Part shown: positions 1-11,469 of the stretch, in pieces
Layout of the letters: the number at the start of each line of letters is the position of its first letter
How positions within the stretch are numbered: the stretch's first letter is position 1
Assembly (NCBI GenBank): GCA_032433765.1
Contig: JAVIAB010000092.1
Location: 62,534,126 to 62,598,125, forward strand
Direction of reading: 5' to 3'
DNA length: 64,000 nucleotides
From: Megaustenia siamemsis
Lineage: Eukaryota > Mollusca > Gastropoda > Stylommatophora > Ariophantidae
Notes under the pieces: model-generated
The model's database searches: none
Told to the model about the DNA's origin: nothing
What the model saw: the letters and a program-made list of their open reading frames with translations, nothing else
Translations under genes and position numbers: made by a program

Positions 1-187
1 TTACTACCACCACTACTACTACAACTACTACTACCACCACTGCTACTACAACTACTACTACCACCACTACTACTACAACTACTACTACCACCACTACTAC
101 TACAACTACTACTACCACCACTACTACTACAACTACTACTACCACCATTACTACTACAACTACTACTACCACCACAACTACTACTAC
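1..187. repeat. (ACT)n microsatellite with 27-bp higher-order unit
   Basis: Triplets of the ACT/TAC type with regular CCACCAC interruptions. The motif ACAACT recurs at 21, 48 and 75, so the higher-order period is 27 bp (nine triplets). The minus strand reads as poly-valine, which is a repeat artefact. Confidence 0.95.
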
Positions 188-208
188 TTCTGGTCATGGA
201 GACGATGA

Positions 209-306
209 GACGATCGTCTTCATGAAATTAATGTGAGCATTAATACGAGAGAAGAGGCCGAGTGTGTTAGCAAGAACGAGTAAAGAAATATAGAAAATAT
301 ATGTTG
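209..306. repeat. Dispersed repeat fragment, second copy at 2.3-2.9 kb
   Basis: Bases 244-303 match 2299-2358 almost base for base (shared words include GAGAAGAGGCCGA and GTGTTAGCAAGAACGAGT). Bases 209-230 match 2928-2949 exactly and contain the palindrome GACGATCGTC. The partner at 2.3 kb continues into a Penelope-like tail, so this is probably a truncated piece of the same element. Confidence 0.6.
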
Positions 307-327
307 TCTTACTTCTCAGGTGTTCCA

Positions 328-735
328 CAACTACTACTACTACTGCTGCTACCACTACTACAACTACTACTTCTACTACCACTACTACTACTACTACTAC
401 CACACCACCACCACTACTACAACAATAAACTACAACAACAATAACTATTTCTACTACTACTACTACACAGCTACTACTACTACTACCACTACTACTATGA
501 CTACTACTAATACTACACCAACTTTTACTACTAGTACAATACTACTACTACCATTACTACAACTACAACTACTACTACCACCACTACAACTACCACCACT
601 ACTACTACAACAACTACTGCTACAACAACTACTACTACTACTATCACTACTTCTACGACTACTACTACAACTACAACTACTAATACAACAACAACAACAA
701 CTACTACTTCTACTGTACTACTACTTCTACTACTA
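328..735. repeat. (ACT)n microsatellite, degenerate
   Basis: Continuation of the ACT/TAC triplet tract after the unique island at 188-327, with more impurities (ACA, AAC, GCT). The plus strand gives Thr/Tyr/Leu-rich frames that are artefacts. Confidence 0.95.
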
Positions 736-1092
736 AATCTTCTTTATCTTGAATTTTATTTTTTCTTGTTTATAAATCTTAATATTCTTTCCATTAATCT
801 CTTCTTTTAGCTTTTAAAATGGCGTATCAACGCTGTGCTGTAATTTACAACAGTGTTGATATATTTTATTCTTTCCGACCGGCATATCCTTTTTCAACAG
901 ACAATCTTATTTCCATGATGAAGTTGACAGTCCCATCATAGCCTCTCTGTTTTTTTTCCTTTCTATAACGTCGTTCCATACAGACTGTTCTTGGCAGTAA
1001 ACATTATGCAGTAAACATTGGTCACCGTAAAACGGAAATCATTATGTAACAAAATGTTTAATATTTAAGGTTTATTTAACAGCTTTCCTTTA
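736..1092. other. AT-rich unassigned sequence
   Basis: Single-copy-looking AT-rich DNA between the microsatellite and the LINE 3' end. I see no coding frame, splice-flanked exon or tandem structure. Confidence 0.5.
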
Positions 1093-2212
1093 TTCATCAT
1101 TATCAAGTACCGGGCCTGCTGGCGTAGGTGATCATGCCTCTCCACAACTTTCGATCTCGGCAGCTATTTATCATTTCTGTTGTTGACCTTCTGCCAAGCT
1201 ATTTTCTTAAGCTTTATCTCTTCGTCCCTCAATTTTTCCAGTTGTTACAATATATTCCAGTTGTTCTCTTCTCATTACATGGCCAAAACATGATGATTAT
1301 TTCTTCCTATTATTGGAAATCAGCTCTCTTTTTGCTTTGACCTCTCAGAACATCTTCATTACTCTTCTTAGCTGTCCATGGTACTCTCAACATTCTTCTG
1401 TAAAACCACATTTCTACAGACACCAGTGATTTTCTTGTCTGTTGTCCTATTGTTCATGATTCGCATCCATATGTTAAGACTGGCTCTACGTAACATTAAG
1501 AACTCTTTTTCTTGTTTCTATTGTCAAAAATGGATTGCATAGTATCTTCCTCATTTTTTGGAAAACTGCTTTTGCCTGAGCCATTCTGCATCTCACCTCT
1601 TTTGTAAATCTTCTGTCTGAGGTTAACAAAGTTCCCAAATATTTAAATTCATTTACCTGTTTTAATATTGTTCCACTTGTCTTTATCTTGCACTGGGGTG
1701 ATGTCTTTTTCTTTGTTGTTACCATTACCTCTATCTTTTTGCTATAAAGGCTGAGTCCTTTATTTTTGCTTTCTTACACTATAATGTCCAACATTTCTTG
1801 TAACTCATTTTCACTCTTAGCAATTAAGACTGTATCATCAGCATACCTTAGATTATTTATATTATGACCTCCAATTGTTATTTCAGGCATGCCCCTTATG
1901 AATCTTAAAATAATCTCACTATACATATTAAACAAATCCGGGGACAGCACACAACCTTGTCTAACAACCTGTTTTATTTGTTGAAACATTCCCAATTGGT
2001 TTCCAGTTCTTATGGCCGCTGTTTGTTTCCAGTACATATTCTTTATTATTCTTAGATCTTTGCTGTCTACGTTTATGCTTTCTAAAATTTTGATTATTTT
2101 TTTGGTGCTTTACTTTGTCAAATGCCTTGGTGTAATCTATGAAACATAGGTATAGATCTGTTTCCACCTCTATGGTCCTTTCTACTAAAGATCTTATGAT
2201 ATAAATTTCCTT
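1093..2212 (-). pseudogene. RTE-like LINE, reverse transcriptase and 3' end, broken
   Basis: Minus-strand remains of a BovB/RTE-like reverse transcriptase. Going from 5' to 3' on the minus strand I can read LYLCFIDYTKAFDKVKH (about 2160-2105), then VRQGCVLSPDLFN and LRYADDTVLIA (about 1970-1820, the catalytic YADD box), then FKYLGTLLTSD and RKILCNPFLTIETRKRV (about 1650-1490). The 3' end at about 1093 has a short ATC-type tail. Frameshifts and stops separate the pieces, so no intact enzyme is made. It lacks the endonuclease half, so it is 5' truncated like most LINE copies. The same family occurs at 19.7, 11.5, 39.8, 42.3 and 50.1 kb. Confidence 0.9.
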
Positions 2213-2297
2213 TGTTAGTATGTGAAAATGTTAACAAGTACCTGTTTAGTTTTGCCTTAAATCGGAATTAATAGTTTATGAGGAAATATTGTCGACC

Positions 2298-2440
2298 ATA
2301 CGAGAGAAGAGGCCGATTGTGTTAGCAAGAACGAGTAAAGAAATATAGAAGTTATATGTTGCAGTTTTATATATGTAAGACAAGAGTACACACGTTTCGA
2401 ATCGAAGTGTCTTCAGCAGGGAACAATACTAAGTGAAACA
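2298..2440 (-). mobile_element. Penelope-like element tail fragment, hammerhead-like boxes
   Basis: On the minus strand CTGCTGAAGACAC is followed closely by TTCGAAACGTG. A CTGA...GAAAC pair with this spacing is typical of the degenerate hammerhead-like terminal region of Penelope-like retroelements. The internal stem is weak, so an active ribozyme is unlikely. The block at 2299-2358 is duplicated at 244-303. The family assignment is inference from the motif only. Confidence 0.4.
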
Positions 2441-2688
2441 AACTTGACGATTCCATTTTAAATTTCATTGTCGAGAATCCCCCGACCCCCTTCCTCCCTT
2501 TTCCAGTTTTTAACATTTTTTTTTAACCGACCTGTACGCCACATGATGACTTGACAGATCATGCGGCTTTTATTCCCATTCTCATGGATAACCTTTCTTT
2601 GCACAGAGAAGGGAAATTGTACAAAGTTATAATATATTACTGACCATTAATGTAATAGCAAATACTTCACCTACTAACATATGCTCGC

Positions 2689-2692
<4 letters not shown>
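2441..2692. other. Unassigned sequence beside Penelope-like tail
   Basis: Contains C-rich and T-rich runs. It could be the body of the Penelope-like copy on the minus strand, but I could not read a conserved domain in it. Confidence 0.35.
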
Positions 2693-2767
<75 letters not shown>

Positions 2768-2768
2768 A
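2693..2768. repeat. (AT)n microsatellite
   Basis: Nearly pure AT dinucleotide tract of about 75 bp with one C interruption. Confidence 0.97.
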
Positions 2769-3306
2769 ATAAGTGCACTAAAATATATTTAAAAAAAAAA
2801 CCTAAGTAATGTTTCCATTGTTATTGGGATAAAAGGTTTTAGCACGAGATTTTCATCAAGAGGGTCCCGTCAAGAAGTCTCCATTAAGGGTTTCCATCAA
2901 AGAGGTCTTCATCGACAGATTTATCCCGACGATCGTCTTCATGAAATTAAAAATGGGGAAAAAAATGCTCCGGTTCCCGACATGACGGTCCTCCATGACC
3001 AGACGTGACCGGGAATCGTTTTTCGCTGGGAAGTAGGAAACGTTAGAGCTGCTGGTAAAACCCTTTGATATTAACAGTCCCAATAATTAGCCTCGGATCT
3101 GATTAGACAAGGTCCGCCTGCCGCCATCTGTCCCACAAGGCGCGGCCAAAGCAGGCGTGAGGATATTCTACAATGGTTATTCAGAGGCGTATCCTTTAAC
3201 TTTTGATCTCACGGTAAGCGATATTTTTGATGATTTTGAAATAATATAACGGAAGGATGCATTGAATGCAGTTAGTGTGCTCAGATTTCCAATTTGTATA
3301 CAAACT
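2769..3306. other. Unassigned; short degenerate repeats
   Basis: Bases 2840-2950 hold a loose series of TCATCAAGAG-like words ending in the 22-bp block shared with 209-230. The rest, including a GC-richer stretch at 3090-3165, shows no gene signal. Confidence 0.4.
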
Positions 3307-3380
3307 ATGAGGCTAGATAGCGTAGTGGTTAGTGTGCTGACTTGGTAATTAACTGTCAATGATTCAAATTCAGCCTAACA
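3307..3380 (+). repeat. tRNA-like SINE head, solitary
   Basis: GGCTAGATAGCGTAGTGGTT resembles a tRNA A box. GATTCAAATTC about 40 bases later resembles a B box. No functional tRNA fold or SINE body follows, so this is a decayed tRNA-derived repeat. Confidence 0.45.
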
Positions 3381-3620
3381 TTCTCCAGATGAAAAAAAAA
3401 GAATACGCCTTTTGTTAACTAAATAGGGAAATGTATTAACTTCAAGGAAAGGCACTGCTCATTTCACTTCCAAATAACTGTTGATTGAGTTGAATACTTT
3501 GACCTAAATCGTCAAATGTTACGAGAAGTCATTTATATATTTCTGTTAATTAAGTTATCATACCGTTTCTCTTCCTCAGTGGCGTCAAACATGTTACCAT
3601 GGAAAGCGGTAGAGCAGTTT
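3381..3620. other. AT-rich unassigned sequence
   Basis: No coding frame or repeat structure visible. Confidence 0.4.
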
Positions 3621-3628
3621 GCATTTAG

Positions 3629-3893
3629 GGAGGCTCAGTGACTGAATGGATAGCATACTGGCTTTCTGATAACAAAAGCCCTGGTTCAATTCCCAGAGGT
3701 GCCGACATTTTTTTTTCCTGTTGACAAGGCTTCGAGGTTTACACAGTCTCTAACATAGATACCAGGTATTAGGAGGTGGGGCGGGGAGAAAGGACAGCCT
3801 GGCGTGATTCTACGTCGCCCAAAATGTACCGTTGGACATGGAGAAATGGCGGTCACTAACGCCATATTCCCGGCTAGCAAGACGCGGAGAGAA
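3629..3893 (+). mobile_element. SINE-B copy, tRNA-derived
   Basis: A tRNA-like head (GCTCAGTGACTGAATGGATA as A box, GGTTCAATTCCCAGAGG as B box) is followed by a T run, then CCTGTTGACAAGGCTTCGAGG, ATACCAGGTATT and GACAGCCTGGCGTG. The last part, CACTAACGCCATATTCCC, resembles the end of SINE-A. Possible 7-bp target-site duplications CATTTAG lie at 3622-3628 and 3894-3900. Compare the copy at 63.66 kb. Confidence 0.75.
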
Positions 3894-3934
3894 CATTTAG
3901 CTTTAATTTTAGTGCAGCAGCGATTAGTTAGCTG

Positions 3935-4035
3935 GTAACCTGTGGTGGAGTGGTCGGCTTTCTATTTCGATCTCGGATTAGGTTTCTAGGTTCACCCAGA
4001 CACTTACATGGGTATAGATATTTTTGTTGTCTGAA
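3935..4035 (+). repeat. SINE remnant
   Basis: GGTTCACCCAG, ACATGGGTATAGATATTTTT and TTGTCTGAAA match the order of blocks in the middle of SINE-A and SINE-B, preceded by a degraded tRNA-like head. Strongly decayed. Confidence 0.5.
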
Positions 4036-4050
4036 ATAGAGTGAGGGTTC

Positions 4051-4265
4051 TTGAGTTATTTGCGGGTTATCATCATTGCACTCCGAACATGTCCATAGGT
4101 GCTCAGATCCCCTCCTCAGTTATTGAGTTATTTGTGGGTCATTACCATTGCACTCCGAACATGCCCATAGGTGTCAGATCCCCTCCTCAGTTATTGAGTT
4201 ATTTGCGGGTCATCATCATTGCACTCCGAACATGTCCATAGGTGCTCAGATCCCCTCCTCAGCAA
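4051..4265. repeat. 72-bp tandem repeat, three copies
   Basis: TTGAGTTATTTG recurs at 4051, 4123 and 4194, giving a period of about 72 bp. Each unit contains TTGCACTCCGAACATG and CAGATCCCCTCCTCAG. A related single unit lies at about 38150-38195, so this is also a dispersed repeat. Confidence 0.9.
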
Positions 4266-4425
4266 GTCTCGAAGTGTCCAGCAACTAACGGCTCCAGTTC
4301 TTCTTACACTCCACTAAGTTTCTCATTTCTGGCTGTGCCTATCTTAACTCCCATCTCTTTCATCCGAAGGAGTGACGTTGACTCACGGTTGTGGTGCTAG
4401 TTAGTTCTTTCAATTTTTACCACCT

Positions 4426-4471
<46 letters not shown>

Positions 4472-5844
4472 ATATAAAACACTCCAAGTGGTAGAAAAAT
4501 GTTAGCACTAACGGCATTTTTGTCTCATCCGAGGCATGACTAGACTTTTTCTTCTTTCTTGATTTATGTTTTGTTCTTTTGTTGTGACAGTTTGTTGTAT
4601 ATGGCGATTATCATCTTCAGAATTTGAACCAATAAAAATTGTTTCTTAAAGAATTTTATTTTGTCGACAGATCATCCTGGCTGTTTAGCTGACTACTCCA
4701 TAAGTTCTCAGTTCTCCTCCTCAGTAAAGTTCGTTCTCCTCAGTAAAGTCTCGTTCTCCTCAGTAAATCTCTTAACCGACTGCAATACAGTGTTGACATA
4801 CTAGTCTTCTTTGACTCCCCGCATACAGCTCTTGATGTTTTCTACAGTGTATCCAAGTTTAAAGATTCACATCCATTGCTTGAACCATTTACTTACCCTG
4901 CCTACCTGAGAGCAGTTAGAATGTCAGACTGGTCCTTTGACATCCATTCTCCACAACTGCCACGTCAGTCCTTTTGTGCGCGCTCATTTCCTCTTACATT
5001 TATCTGAGTTTGTAATTGTGCACATTTGACTACTGCACTGTAAATTCAGCTTTTAATTACCAGCTCTCCGTGGACGAACTAATTCAATCTGTACGAGTAT
5101 AATTGTACTCAGATTATTCTATGTCGTCTCCTCCACTCTGAATGACATTAAAGAAAACACAAATATTAACCCCCCCCCCCCCCCAAAAAAAAAAAATGTT
5201 TATTTTAAATTGGGCAAACAAATGTCCATATAAGAATAAAAAGACCCATCTCGTATTTGATCATGTTCCCGATCTCAGCACTTGTGAGGATACGCCACTG
5301 ATTTAATTTTTATTATAAAATGCAAAAGACAAGAGTGCGAAAGTGAAAGTAAACCATGATCGACGTTTTGAGTGGTGATACGGCAAGGCAATTCTTTGGG
5401 AAGTAGTGCTACTCATGCAACATTACTGCTTTAGGACAATGGTTCTCCAGTTGATGAATTTAGGGAAAAAATTGTTTGAATATTCTATTATTAACATTGC
5501 AGATGAGTTATTATGCGAAAGGTCTCCAGTCTTATAGTCTCACCGCTGTCTGCCACGAACGCTTACAGAGTTTTATATATTATATTCCATTATAGAGTGT
5601 ACCTGTTTTTGAAGTTTTACTGTTTGACTCCAGCTGGTATTTGCGTGTGTTCAGTTTGTTATTTGCAGTTCTGTTTAGAGACAATGATCGTTTACAATTC
5701 TGAGTTGAGTACTGCCATTAAATGTCAAATAGTGGGACTTTAATTAAAGCCGGTGGAGGGGAGAAGAGCGGTGCGGGGAATAATTTGAGGCAAATAGATT
5801 GAAGGGTGAGAACATGAAACGAAAGGCTGGGTGATTGGGGAAGG
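4266..5844. other. Unassigned sequence with simple tracts
   Basis: Holds a (TC)n tract at 4431-4468, a short GTTCTCCTCAGTAAA repeat at about 4707-4768 and a C/A homopolymer run at 5171-5196. Small frames such as 5513-5743 (+) have no recognisable features. I see no gene. Confidence 0.5.
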
Positions 5845-8385
5845 AGATAAATAGTTGAGAGGTTTAGGGAATGAGATAAATGGTTGGTGGATTAGAGAAG
5901 GAGATAAATGATTGGTGGATTAGGGAAGGAGATAAATGGTTGGTGGATTAGGGAATGAGATAAATGGTTGGTGGATTAGAGAAGGAGATAAATGATTGGT
6001 TGATTAGGGTAGGAGATAAATAGTTGAGAGGTTTAGGGAATGAGATAAATGGTTGGTGGATTAGAGAAGGAGATAAATGATTGGTTGATTAGGGAAGGAG
6101 ATAAATGGTTGGTGGATTAGAGAAGGAGATAAATGATTGGTTGATTAGGGAAGGAGATAAATAATTGGAGGTTTAGGGAATGAGATAAATGGTTGGTGGA
6201 TTAGAGAAGGAGATAAATGATTGGTTGATTAGGGAAGGAGATAAATAATTGAGAGGTTTAGGGAATGAGATAAATGGTTGGTGGATTAGAGAAGGAGATA
6301 AATGATTGGTGGATTAGGTAAGGAGATAAATGGTGGTGGATTAGGAATGAGATAAATTGTGGTGGATTAGGGAATGATATAAATGGTTGGTTGATTAGGG
6401 AAGGAGATAAATGGTTGGTGGATTAGGGAATGAGATAAATTGTTGGTTGATTAGGGAAGGAGATAAATGATTGGTTGATTAGGGAAGGAGATAAATGATG
6501 AGAGGTTTAGGGAAGGAGATAAATGGTTGGTGGATTAGAGAAGGAGATAAATGATTGGTTGATTAGGGAAGGAGATAAATAATTGAGAGGTTAGGGAATG
6601 AGATAAATGGTTGGTGGAGTAGAGAAGGAGATAAATTGTGGTGGATTAGGGAATGAGATAAATGGTTGGTGGATTAGAGAAGGAGATAAATGATTGGTGG
6701 ATTACGGAAGGAGATAAATAGTTGGTGGATTAGGGAAGGAGATAAATGGTTGGTGGATTAGGGAATGAGATAAATTGTTGGTGGATTAGGGAATGAGATA
6801 AATGGTTGGTGGATTAGGGAAGGAGATAAATTGTTGGTGGATTAGGGAATGAGATAAATGGTTGGTGGATTAGAGAAGGAGATAAATGATTGGTGGATTA
6901 CGGAAGGAGATAAATAGTTGGTGGATTAGGGAAGGAGATAAATGGTTGATGGATTATGTAAAAAGATAAATAGTTGGTGGATTAGGGAAGGAGATAAATT
7001 ATTGGTGGATTATAGGGAAGGAGATAAATGGTTGGTGGATTAGAGAAGGAGACAAATGAATGGTTGATTAGTGAAGTAAAGTACCCCGTCACGCCAAGTG
7101 GCGTATAGGGAATATGGTGTTAGTGACCATAAAGTTACAGACCTTCGGCACATGATTTTTAGGGTAATGTGGTCGGTATTACGCACGCGCCATTCACTTT
7201 CCCAGAAAAAAAATCCGGTACCCATTAAAGGCTGGGTGAAACCGGAGCCATCGGTTGGGATCGAACCCTACATCTTTCCTTTGTAGTCCAGTTCACTAAC
7301 CACTGAGCTATCGCGGCTCCTAATGGTTGATTAGGGAAGGAGATAAATGGTTGGTGTATTAGGGAAGGAAATAAATATTGGTGGATTAGGGAAGGAGATA
7401 AATGGTTGGTTGATTAGGGAAGGAGATAAATGGTTGATGGATTAGGGAAGGAGATAAATGGTTGGCGGATTTGGTAATGGGATAAATTATTGGGGATTAG
7501 AGAAGGAGATAAATGGTTGGTTGATTAGGGAAGGAGATAAATGGTTGAGGGTTTAAGGAATGATATATATGATTGGTGGATTAGGGAAGGAGATAAATAG
7601 TTGATAGATTTAGGGAATGAGATAAATGATTGGTGAAATAGGGAATGCGATACATGGTTGGTAGAGTAGGGAAAGAGATGAATGGTCGGTGGATTAGGGA
7701 ATGAGATAAAGGATTGAGAGATTAGGTAATGAGATAAATGCCTGAGGGATTATGGAATAAAATAAATGGTTGATGGATTAGGGTAATGAGATAAATGGTG
7801 GTTGATTAGAGATTGTGGTAAATGGTTTATGGATTAAAAAAATGAGATGAATGGTTGGTGGATTAGTGATTTAGATAAATGTTTGTCGGATTATGGAATG
7901 AGATGTATGGTTGAGGGATTAGGGAAGGAGATAAATGGTTGGTTGATTAGAGATTGTGGTAAATGGTTTATGGATTAAAAAATGAGATGAATGGTTGGTG
8001 GATTTAGTGATTTAGATTAAATGTTTGTCGGATTATGGAATGAGATGTGTGGTTGAGGGATTAGGGAATGAGATGAATTGTTGGTAGATTGGGGAATGAG
8101 ATGAATAGTTGAAATATTAGAGAATGAAATAAATGGTTGGTGGATTGTGGAATGATATAAATGGTTGGTGGATTGGGGTATAAGATAAATGGTTGAGAGA
8201 TTAGAAATGAAGATGAATAGTTGACGGATTATGGAAGGAGATAAATGGTTGATGGATTAGGGAAGGAGATAAATGGTTGGTGGATTATGGAAGGAGATAA
8301 ATGGTTGGTGGATTAGGGAAGAAGATAAATGGTTGGTGGATTAGGGAATGAAATCAATTGTTGATGGATTAGGTATGAGATAAAA
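5845..8385. repeat. 28-bp minisatellite array, about 80 units
   Basis: Units of the form GGAGATAAATGGTTGGTGG plus ATTAGGGAA, about 28 bp, with many substitutions and small indels. The array decays towards the right end (7.6-8.4 kb). A SINE-A copy sits inside it at 7077-7320. Confidence 0.95.
7077..7320 (-). mobile_element. SINE-A copy nested in minisatellite
   Basis: Reverse orientation: the tRNA-like head is at the right (GGAGCCGCGATAGCTCAGTG on the minus strand) with B box GGTTCGATCCC, then the body with GGTACCGGATTTTTTT and the 3' block TACGCCACTTGGCGTGACG. Flanking words AATGGTTGATTAG on both sides could be target-site duplications or just the array unit. Confidence 0.9.
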
Positions 8386-9164
8386 TGTTGGATGAAATCA
8401 TGGGAGAACGAGGGTCAACATTTAAAATTGAAATATTGAGACAATTAAGGATCTAATGAAGAGAAACTGATATGACGAGTTGAGAAATGAGATGTAATTT
8501 TGAGAAATATACGGTCCATTTAAAGGTTCGAGGAGAGAGAGAGAGAGACAGTGGTGCTCTATAAGTGTATTATTTTAAAGTGTTGTTGATAAAGAAACGT
8601 AGTTGAAGGATCTACAAGTGCGTAGATTTAAAGAAGTGTTGAGAAAAGAGAAGTTGACATCTAGGTTTTCAACCCTATTGTTGCACTGCTGAATTTTGTT
8701 TTATTTTAAGCTTTATAGAAAATAAGTTAATGTTTGAGACTTGGTATAGCGAAAAAAAAAACATAATAATAATTAATAATACATTGCATACGTTTAAAGT
8801 AAACAAAATATGTTTTCGAAATAACAGAAATTAAAAAAATAATATATTAGTATGGGTTACTAGATCAAATCTTTGGAATACCAATACACATTAATTAATT
8901 TTAAAAAACTTATATTGAATGGAGAGAACTGAATATTTTTTAAGGATGAATAAAAGATATAATAATAATAATATATTACGTCTTTATTCTACTTATAACG
9001 TTTAACATCATGATTGTTGAGAAATAGTAAAATCAGTCAGACTGGGAAAAAAATACAGTATTTCATATATAAGTCGTCACGATTGATTTAATCTTCATTA
9101 AAGAAATCAAACGCCTTTAACTTTAACGTGAGTCGAACCGAAGTTTCGCCAATATAATTAGTTT
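8386..9164. other. AT-rich unassigned sequence
   Basis: Short GA tract near 8530. Otherwise AT-rich with no coding frame, repeat or RNA structure visible. Confidence 0.5.
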
Positions 9165-9425
9165 CACAATCCTCAGCATTATAATTTAACAACTAATTTA
9201 ACAGTCTCTGCCACCCTAATTAATTTCACAATCCACCAAATTCTAACTAATTTAACAGTCTCTGCCACCCTAATTAATTTCACAATCCACCAAATTCTAA
9301 CTAATTTAACAGTCTCTGCCACCCTAATTAATTTCACAATCCACCAAATTCTAACTAATTTAACAGTCTCTGCCACCCTAATTAATCTCACAATCCATCA
9401 AATTCTAACTAATTTAACAGTCTCT
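9165..9425. repeat. 54-bp tandem repeat, about 4.5 copies
   Basis: AACTAATTTA recurs at 9191, 9245, 9299, 9353 and 9407. The period of 54 (18 codons) keeps a minus-strand frame open, but composition and context do not support a gene. Confidence 0.95.
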
Positions 9426-9584
9426 TGTTTAAGACAGTTTGACAAAAAACTGGTTTAAACTGCTTGAGCGTTTGCTTCCAATGTTTTAGACAAAAGATAA
9501 ATACGTTATTATCATCTTTAATACGTAAAATAAACATAAATTTGTATCAACAACTAAACTTGTAGTCTATTTCGTCTCTGAATC

Positions 9585-10312
9585 AATTTGATTGAGAGGA
9601 GATATAATTTGCGGTCTTTTGCTCTTCTGTTGGCATCTGCTGCTGTTATGTTTCCTAGTGTTTCTAATATTCCATCAATCCATCTTTTTCGTGGTCGACC
9701 CCTTGGGTCTGGCGTTCTCGAAACGTTTATTGAAGGCTCGTGTTGTGTTTTTATTTTTCTGCCTCATGACGTGGTAAAACCATTTTATATGTTGTTACTT
9801 TATATACCCTATGGCGAGAATTATTCCTAGCTTTTTTTCTCAGTTCTTCATTTTTGATCGTATCTCACTCTCAGGCTGTTTCCTGTCTTACGTCTAACAC
9901 ATTTTTCTCGGTAGTGGTTATTTTTGTTTTTGTTCGTGCATCTAGGATCCGGGTCTGGCATTGGTTGAGATGAAGATTGCATTGTAGAGTGCCCGTTTTG
10001 CCTCTGGAGTTTTTTCATTGTTGGACAATGGTTGTGATAGCTGTCCGATGATTTGGTAATCTTTCCTGCATCTTGAGGCTATTTCTGCTACTTGTAAATT
10101 GTCGTTTGTCACTAGAATTTCTAGATATTAAAATCCCTGCGCCTGTTTTAGTTGACTGCCGTCCGTCGTTATGTTGATATTCTTTTTTTGCGACGTTCAT
10201 GACTTCTGTTTTATTGATGTTGATTTTCATGTTGTATATAGTGGATGTGCTGAAATCTTCTTGTAGGTATTTTATTTTCCATACATTAGTTCTATATATC
10301 AAATGTCCAAAG
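9585..10312 (-). pseudogene. LINE 3' region (family D), broken
   Basis: On the minus strand: EDFSTSTIYNMKININKTEV near the right end, the lysine-rich stretch after the reverse transcriptase core, then further left a decayed C terminus with DRK/KDR-type basic residues matching another copy at 47.3 kb. That match includes words coding for a GRPRKRW-like motif and an ANRRAKDRK-like motif. Several frameshifts. A non-LTR retrotransposon, clade not resolved. Confidence 0.7.
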
Positions 10313-10680
10313 CACTTAATCAGTGTTCAAAATGAGCCAGACATTCTCAAGTGATCCAACTGGAAAGAGAACTGATACTTGACTGATCGAATTAGGGAAA
10401 TTATTGACAGCGAGGAAAAGATCTGACCCTCTCATGTTCAAATGTGGTGTTGAAGTTAAACAACTCATTCCTCTGCATCTTTACACAATACGAAACTCTC
10501 CTGTTTTTAAGTTTAAACGATTGAGATATTTATTACAAATGACTTCCATTTCACTCCGCATAGTCCAATGATGCTCATTCTCATCATTTATTGACTGATG
10601 TTTACTATCTTGCCAACCTGGAATGTTGTTCTAATGTCCAACGTCCTAATGACCATGTCTTTCTATTTTCGATCTTGCTT
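10313..10680. other. Unassigned sequence
   Basis: No coding frame or repeat structure recognised between the LINE fragment and the SINE. Confidence 0.45.
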
Positions 10681-10967
10681 ACAGCCACTTGAAGCCGCGA
10701 TAGCTCAGTGGTTAGTGAACTGGACTACATAGGACAAGGGGTAGGGTTCGATCCCAACCGACGGCTTCCGGGTTCACTCAGCCTTAAATGGGTACCGGAA
10801 TTTTTTCTGGGAAAATAAAGCAGCACGGGAGTAATACCGACCACATTCTCCCAAAAATCATGTGCTGAAGGTCTGTAAAATATAGGGTCACTAACACCAT
10901 ATTTCCCTATACGCCACTTGGCTTGACGGGGGTACTTTATTTATTTATTTTTTTTACAGCCACTTGA
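10681..10967 (+). mobile_element. SINE-A copy with 12-bp target-site duplication
   Basis: The SINE body runs from about 10693 to 10955. ACAGCCACTTGA occurs at 10681-10692 and again at 10956-10967, a perfect duplication. The head AGCCGCGATAGCTCAGTGG and B box GGTTCGATCCC mark an RNA polymerase III internal promoter of tRNA type. The 3' end is a T-rich TTTATTTATTTT tail. This copy defines the element ends well. Confidence 0.95.
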
Positions 10968-11104
10968 TGACGATCAGGTATCACATGTAGCACACGACGC
11001 TCCCTACCGAACTATGTGGTTACTTTGGAGTCACCTATAACATCGTTATCTGTAGGCATTACATTATTTCTTGATGTGTTCTTTCTCTGCAATACAAGAT
11101 GACA

Positions 11105-11462
11105 TTTTGAAGAACATCTTGTGCAACAAGTCTATTTAATAAAGTGTCGAAAAAGTTCACGGTGCTATATAGAACTACCAATAATCTCTAGAAATAAATC
11201 ATAGACAAACGCATTTAAAAAATCGATTAGTGGTCACAGCAATGGGATTTTTAAGAAGGAATACTGCGATTCCTCCGGACAACTAAAAAAAGACCAAGAG
11301 GAAATTCTAAACCAAGTCAAAACAAAACAGAGAGCTCATTTAAAAAAACATTATAAATAGACAATCGACATTTTTTCGGTCATATCATTTGAAGAGGAAA
11401 TTTGGAACACTTAGTTACAACTGGCAAAATATAGGGAACATGATATCGCGGACATGATATAA
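11105..11462 (+). pseudogene. RTE-like LINE C-terminal fragment, strongly decayed
   Basis: TGCAACAAGTCTATTTAATA, GGTGCTATATAGAAC, GGGATTTTTAAGAAGGAA and TTACAACTGGCAAAATA match the better copies at 11.85-12.2 and 39.8-40.2 kb in order. Many stops and deletions. It directly precedes a second, fresher piece of the same family. Confidence 0.8.
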
Positions 11463-11469
11463 CTACCTT

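Noticed and set aside
320..736. 138-codon Tyr/Thr/Leu-rich frame
   Set aside because: Translation of the ACT microsatellite.
10693..10765. Functional tRNA gene suggested by A and B boxes
   Set aside because: The head continues into a SINE body with target-site duplication, and the tRNA fold is not intact.
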